Of a stretch of DNA of 64,000 nucleotides, positions 59,747-64,000 are shown piece by piece (within the stretch, counting starts at the first letter, position 1; every line of letters begins with the position of its first letter). Source of the DNA: Micromussa lordhowensis (lineage: Eukaryota > Cnidaria > Anthozoa > Scleractinia > Lobophylliidae). The stretch is taken from the NCBI GenBank assembly GCA_964020085.1, contig OZ026603.1:5438993-5502992 (forward strand), given 5' to 3'. The position numbers and the translations under genes were made by a program. The notes beneath the pieces were generated by a model. It saw only the letters and a program-made list of their open reading frames with translations, had not been told where the DNA came from and ran no database searches.

Positions 59747-61403
59747 CTGGCCTTCTTTTTGCAGTAGTTTCCCCTGGTCCCAACTTTGCAGAATTTCAGA
59801 AAACGCGCGCTGGGGGTCCCCTTGGCAAATTTGACATAGCTCGGCTTCACGGGCACTTTAAGAGGCGCGGTTTGCAGCAAAATGTTCTGCTAGGTTGGCA
59901 CTTTAAGGAAATCGTAGTTAAAACATGATGACATTGGCGCCAGGGTGTTTTTTCTGGCCTTCTTTTTGCAGTAGTTTCCACTGGTCCCAACTTTGCAGAA
60001 TTTCAGAAAACGCGCGCTGGGGGTCCCCTTGGCAAATTTGACATAGCTCGGCTTCACGGGCACTTTAAGAGGCGCGGTTTGCAGCAAAATGTTCTGCTAG
60101 GTTGGCACTTTAAGGAAATGCTAGTTAGAACATGATGGCATTGGCGCCAGGGTGTTTTTTCTGGCCTTCTTTTTGCAGTAGTTTCCCCTGGTCCCAACTT
60201 TGCAGAATTTCAGAAAACGCGCGCTGGGGGTCCCCTTGGCAAATTTGACATAGCTCGGCTTCACGGGCACTTTAAGAGGCGCGGTTTGCAGCAAAATGTT
60301 CTGCTAGGTTGGCACTTCAAGGAAATCGTAGTTAGAACATGATGGCATTGGCTCCAGGGTGTTTTTTCTGGCCTTATTTTTGCAGTAGTTTCCGCTGGTC
60401 CCAACTTTGCAGAATTTCAGAAAACGCGCACTGGGGGTCCCCTTGGAAAATTTGACATAGCTCGGCTTCACGGGCACTTTAAGAGGCGCGGTTTGCAGCA
60501 AAATGTTCTGCTAGGTTGGCACTTTAAGGAAATCCTAGTTAGAACATGATGGCATTGGCGCCAGGGTGTTTTTTCTGGCCTTCTTTTTGCAGTAGTTTCC
60601 CCTGGTCCCAACTTTGCAGAATTTCAGAAAACGCGCGCTGGGGGTCCCCTTGGCAAATTTGACATAGCTCGGCTTCACGGGCACTTTAAGAGGCGCGGTT
60701 TGCAGCAAAATGTTCTGCTAGGTTGGCACTTCAAGGAAATCCTAGTTAGAACATGATGGCATTGGCGCCAGGGTGTTTTTTCTGGCCTTCTTTTTGCAGT
60801 AGTTTGCCCTGGTCCCAACTTTGCAGAATTTCAGAAAACGCGCGCTGGGGGTCCCCTTGGCAAATTTGACATAGCTCGGCTTCACGGGCACTTTAAGAGG
60901 CGCGGTTTGCAGCAAAATGTTCTGCTAGGTTAGCACTTTAAGGAAATTTTAGTTACAACATGATGGCATTGGCGCGAGGGTGTTTCTTCTGGCCTTCTTT
61001 TTGCAGTAGTTTCCCCTGGTCCCAACTTTGCAGAATTTCAGAAAACGCGCGCTGGGGGTCCCCTTGGCAAATTTGACATAGCTCGGCTTCACGGGCACTT
61101 TAAGAGGCGCGGTTTGCAGCAAAATGTTCTGCTAGGTTGGCACTTCAAGGAAATCCTAGTTAGAACATGATGGCATCTGCGCCAGGGTGTTTTTTTCTGG
61201 CCTTCTTTTTGCAGTAGTTTCCCCTGGTCCCAACTTTGCAGAATTTCAGAAAACGCGCGCTGGGGGTCCCCTTGGCAAATTTGACATAGCTCGGCTTCAC
61301 GGGCACTTTAAGAGGCGCGGTTTGCAGCAAAATGTTCTGCTAGGTTGGCACTTTAAGGAAATGGTAGTTAAAAGATGATGACATTGGCGCCAGGGTGTTT
61401 TTT
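59747..61403. repeat. 8-monomer higher-order unit M2 (1657 bp)
   Basis: Direct tandem copy of M1. Differences are rare, for example GGTTAGCACTTTAAGG near 60930 where M1 has GGTTAGCACTTCAAGG near 59271. Identity ends near 61540, where TTCTACTAGG and AAATCCCAG appear. Confidence 0.88.
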
Positions 61404-63000
61404 CTGGCCTTCTTTTTGCAGTAGTTTCCCCTGGTCCCAACTTTGCAGAATTTCAGAAAACGCGCGCTGGGGGTCCCCTTGGCAAATTTGACATAGCTCG
61501 GCTTCACGGGCACTTTAAGAGGCGCGGTTTGCAGCAAAATGTTCTACTAGGTTGGCACTTTAAGGAAATCCCAGTTAAAACATGATGGCATTGGCGCCAG
61601 GGTGTTTTTTCTGGCCTTCTTTTTGCAGTAGTTTCCCCTGGTCCCAACTTTGCAGAATTTCAGAAAACGCGCGCTGGGGGTCCCCTTGGCAAATTTGACA
61701 TAGCTCGGCTTCACGGGCACTTTAAGAGGCGCGGTTTGCAGCAAAATGTTCTGCTAGGTTGGCACTTTAAGAAAATCGTAGTTAAAACATGATGACATTG
61801 GCGCCAGGGTGTTTTTTCTGGCCTTCTTTTTGCAGTAGTTTCCCCTGGTCCCAACTTTGCAGAATTTCAGAAAACGCGCGCTGGGGGTCCCCTTGGCAAA
61901 TTTGACATAGCTCGGCTTCACGGGCACTTTAAGAGGCGCGGTTTGCAGCAAAATGTTCTACTAGGTTGGCACTTTAAGGAAATCCCAGTTAGAACATGAT
62001 GGCATTGGCGCCAGGGTGTTTTTTCTGGCCTTCTTTTTGCAGTAGTTTCCCCTGGTCCCAACTTTGCAGAATTTCAGAAAACGCGCGCTGGGGGTCCCCT
62101 TGGCAAATTTGACATAGCTCGGCTTCACGGGCACTTTAAGAGGCGCGGTTTGCAGCAAAATGTTCTGCTAGGTTGGCACTTTAAGGAAATGGTAGTTAAA
62201 AGATGATGACATTGGCGCCAGGGTGTTTTTTCTGGCCTTCTTTTTGCAGTAGTTTCCACTGGTCCCAACTTTGCAGAATTTCAGAAAACGCGCGCTGGGG
62301 GTCCCCTTGGCAAATTTGACATAGCTCGGCTTCACGGGCACTTTAAGAGGCGCGGTTTGCAGCAAAATGTTCTGCTAGGTTGGCACTTCAAGGAAATTCT
62401 AGTTGAAACATGATGGCATTGGCGCCAGGATGTTTTTTCTGGCCTTCTTTTTGCAGTAGTTTCCCCTGGTCCCAACTTTGCAGAATTTCAGAAAACGCGC
62501 GCTGGGGGTCCCCTTGGCAAATTTGCAATAGCTCGGCTTCACGGGCACTTTAAGAGGCGCGGTTTGCAGCAAAATGTTCTGCTAGGTTAGCACTTCAAGG
62601 AAATTTTAGTTAGAACATGATGGCATTGGCGCGAGGGTGTTTCTTCTGGCCTTCTTTTTGCAGTAGTTTCCCCTGGTCCCAACTTTGCAGAATTTCAGAA
62701 AACGCGCGCTGGGGGTCCCCTTGGCAAATTTGACATAGCTCGGCTTCACGGGCACTTTAAGAGGCGCGGTTTGCAGCAAAATGTTCTGCTAGGTTGGCAC
62801 TTTAAGAAAATCGTAGTTAAAACATGATGACATTGGCGCCAGGGTGTTTCTTCTGGCCTTCTTTTTGCAGTAGTTTCCCCTGGTCCCAACTTTGCAGAAT
62901 TTCAGAAAACGCGCGCTGGGGGTCCCCTTGGCAAATTTGACATAGCTCGGCTTCACGGGCACTTTAAGAGGCGCGGTTTGCAGCAAAATGTTCTGCTAGG
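61137..63000. repeat. 9-monomer higher-order unit N1 (1864 bp)
   Basis: Matches 63001-64000 at an offset of 1864 bp (9 x 207 + 1). It begins at the GCATCTGCGCC/7-T monomer, followed by AAATGGTAG with AAAAGATG, then TTCTACTAGG with AAATCCCAGTTAAAAC, AAAATCGTAG with ATGATGACATTGG, and TTCTACTAGG with AAATCCCAGTTAG. Its later monomers carry AGTTGAAAC with CCAGGATG and TTTGCAATAGC. Confidence 0.88.
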
Positions 63001-63445
63001 TTGGCACTTCAAGGAAATCCTAGTTAGAACATGATGGCATCTGCGCCAGGGTGTTTTTTTCTGGCCTTCTTTTTGCAGTAGTTTCCCCTGGTCCCAACTT
63101 TGCAGAATTTCAGAAAACGCGCGCTGGGGGTCCCCTTGGCAAATTTGACATAGCTCGGCTTCACGGGCACTTTAAGAGGCGCGGTTTGCAGCAAAATGTT
63201 CTGCTAGGTTGGCACTTTAAGGAAATGGTAGTTAAAAGATGATGACATTGGCGCCAGGGTGTTTTTTCTGGCCTTCTTTTTGCAGTAGTTTCCCCTGGTC
63301 CCAACTTTGCAGAATTTCAGAAAACGCGCGCTGGGGGTCCCCTTGGCAAATTTGACATAGCTCGGCTTCACGGGCACTTTAAGAGGCGCGGTTTGCAGCA
63401 AAATGTTCTACTAGGTTGGCACTTTAAGGAAATCCCAGTTAAAAC

Positions 63446-63652
63446 ATGATGGCATTGGCGCCAGGGTGTTTTTTCTGGCCTTCTTTTTGCAGTAGTTTCC
63501 CCTGGTCCCAACTTTGCAGAATTTCAGAAAACGCGCGCTGGGGGTCCCCTTGGCAAATTTGACATAGCTCGGCTTCACGGGCACTTTAAGAGGCGCGGTT
63601 TGCAGCAAAATGTTCTGCTAGGTTGGCACTTTAAGAAAATCGTAGTTAAAAC
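63446..63652. repeat. Representative 207-bp monomer
   Basis: This copy is close to the majority sequence and is a convenient reference. Counting from the ATGATGG landmark as position 1: GGCGCC at 12-17, T-tract and pyrimidine tract at 24-45 ending in GCAG, TTTGCAG at 41, 68 and 154, GCGCGC at 88-93, GGGGGTCCCC at 95-104, CAAATTTG at 109-116, TCGGCTTCACGGG near 124-136, GGCACTTTAAG at 135 and its near copy GGCACTTCAAG at 180, and an AGCAAAA/TTCTGCT imperfect dyad at 159-174. The majority sequence is 103/207 G+C and has 8 CpG. Phase is arbitrary because the array has no visible edge. Confidence 0.95.
63604..63619. other. 16-bp dyad in each monomer (shown in the reference copy)
   Basis: In the reference copy the sequence is AGCAAAATGTTCTGCT, arms of 7 bp around TG with one mismatch. 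Many other copies have T instead of C, giving AGCAAAATGTTTTGCT, a perfect inverted repeat (for example near 320, 3634, 9227, 16461 and 44370). It sits at consensus 159-174, the boundary between the conserved core and the variable segment, and is the only element in that size range that is nearly palindromic. A protein-binding role is inference. Confidence 0.6.
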
Positions 63653-64000
63653 ATGATGACATTGGCGCCAGGGTGTTTTTTCTGGCCTTCTTTTTGCAGT
63701 AGTTTCCCCTGGTCCCAACTTTGCAGAATTTCAGAAAACGCGCGCTGGGGGTCCCCTTGGCAAATTTGACATAGCTCGGCTTCACGGGCACTTTAAGAGG
63801 CGCGGTTTGCAGCAAAATGTTCTACTAGGTTGGCACTTTAAGGAAATCCCAGTTAGAACATGATGGCATTGGCGCCAGGGTGTTTTTTCTGGCCTTCTTT
63901 TTGCAGTAGTTTCCCCTGGTCCCAACTTTGCAGAATTTCAGAAAACGCGCGCTGGGGGTCCCCTTGGCAAATTTGACATAGCTCGGCTTCACGGGCACTT

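Larger units (their letters stand above)
1..64000. repeat. Satellite DNA array, 207-bp monomer, about 309 copies
   Basis: The same 207-bp sequence recurs without interruption from first to last base, always in one orientation. Landmarks recur every 207 bases, for example GGCGCC, then the T-rich tract ending TTTTTGCAG, then GCGCGC, CAAATTTG and GGCACTTTAAGAGG. Most monomers are exactly 207 bp; a minority are 204-208 bp through single-base indels, and one is 154 bp. Both window edges cut through a monomer, so the array is longer than the window. Known biology: long homogeneous satellite arrays with higher-order repeats are typical of eukaryotic centromeric or pericentromeric heterochromatin. 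I infer such a location; nothing in the window proves it. The family is not one I recognise. Confidence 0.98.
63001..64000. repeat. 9-monomer higher-order unit N2 (partial at window end)
   Basis: The first 1000 bp of a second N unit: GCATCTGCGCC with 7 T, AAATGGTAG with AAAAGATG, TTCTACTAGG with AAATCCCAG, AAAATCGTAG, and TTCTACTAGG again. No difference from N1 was seen at the landmarks. The window ends inside a monomer at GGGCACTT, so the unit and the array continue. Confidence 0.85.

Noticed and set aside
63568..63582. Resemblance to a CENP-B box around TCGGCTTCACGGG
   Set aside because: The CENP-B core needs TTCG, seven bases with A at the fifth, then CGGG. Here CTCG and CGGG are six bases apart, the first T is missing and the A is out of place.
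63556..63590. TTGACA hexamer in each monomer as a bacterial -35 box
   Set aside because: No TATAAT-like hexamer 16-18 bp downstream (CACTTT there), and the array is not bacterial in character.
63580..63640. Internal duplication inside the monomer (GGCACTTTAAG at consensus 135 and GGCACTTCAAG at 180)
   Set aside because: The match is only about 11 bp and does not extend on either side, so it does not show that the monomer arose by doubling a 45-bp unit.
1..64000. CRISPR array
   Set aside because: The repeat is 207 bp with no short direct repeats separated by unique spacers; variation is by point changes between whole monomers.
1..64000. Transposable element, LTR or rDNA spacer sub-repeats
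   Set aside because: No terminal repeats, target duplications, transposase or reverse transcriptase motifs, and no rRNA sequence anywhere in the window. An rDNA spacer origin cannot be excluded outside the window but has no support inside it.

Overview
The whole 64 kb window is one uninterrupted tandem array of a satellite DNA with a 207-bp monomer, about 309 copies, all head to tail in the same orientation. The window starts and ends inside a monomer, so the array runs past both edges. I see no protein-coding gene, RNA gene, transposable element, CRISPR array or unique-sequence island. An array this large with higher-order structure points to a eukaryotic chromosome, most likely a centromeric, pericentromeric or other heterochromatic block. 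I do not recognise the satellite family and cannot name the organism. The consensus monomer is about 50% GC (103 of 207 bases) and keeps 8 CpG dinucleotides.

Layout. The monomers are not simply repeated: they form higher-order repeats (HORs) and staggered segmental duplications that can be traced by shared rare variants. At 0.6-3.06 kb a 6-monomer unit (1243 bp) is tandemly doubled, and a related block recurs at 6.55-8.23 kb. Between 8.8 and 27.2 kb a chain of overlapping tandem duplications follows, of 4, 7, 24, 14 and 8 monomers (828, 1448, 4966, 2898 and 1656 bp). At 29.5-32.0 kb there is a 6-mer duplication (1243 bp), followed by the only strongly truncated monomer (154 bp, junction at 32188/32189). 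At 34.64-40.44 kb there is a 14-mer duplication (2899 bp) with no difference at any landmark I compared. At 46.9-48.9 kb there is a 5-mer duplication (1033 bp), and at 49.4-53.25 kb a 9-mer duplication (1861 bp). From 53.9 kb to the end, 8-mer and 9-mer units (1657-1658 and 1864 bp) dominate and the monomers look most alike.

Within the monomer, consensus positions are counted from the ATGATGG landmark. A core at about 45-165 is strongly conserved and holds several short palindromes. Most differences fall in the remaining segment (about 170-207 plus 1-30), which carries the T-tract and the stretch around GGCACTTCAAGG. Two of the six frames have just one stop per monomer and 207 is a multiple of three, so ORF callers report many 60-156-residue ORFs. 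These are by-products of the repeat: most start at TTG or GTG, they occur on both strands over the same bases, and the HOR lengths break the frame. Nothing here acts as a gene set; any function would be structural, such as centromere chromatin or heterochromatin, and that is inference. HOR periods were obtained by subtracting coordinates of shared landmarks and are reliable; HOR boundaries are accurate to tens of bases up to about one monomer.
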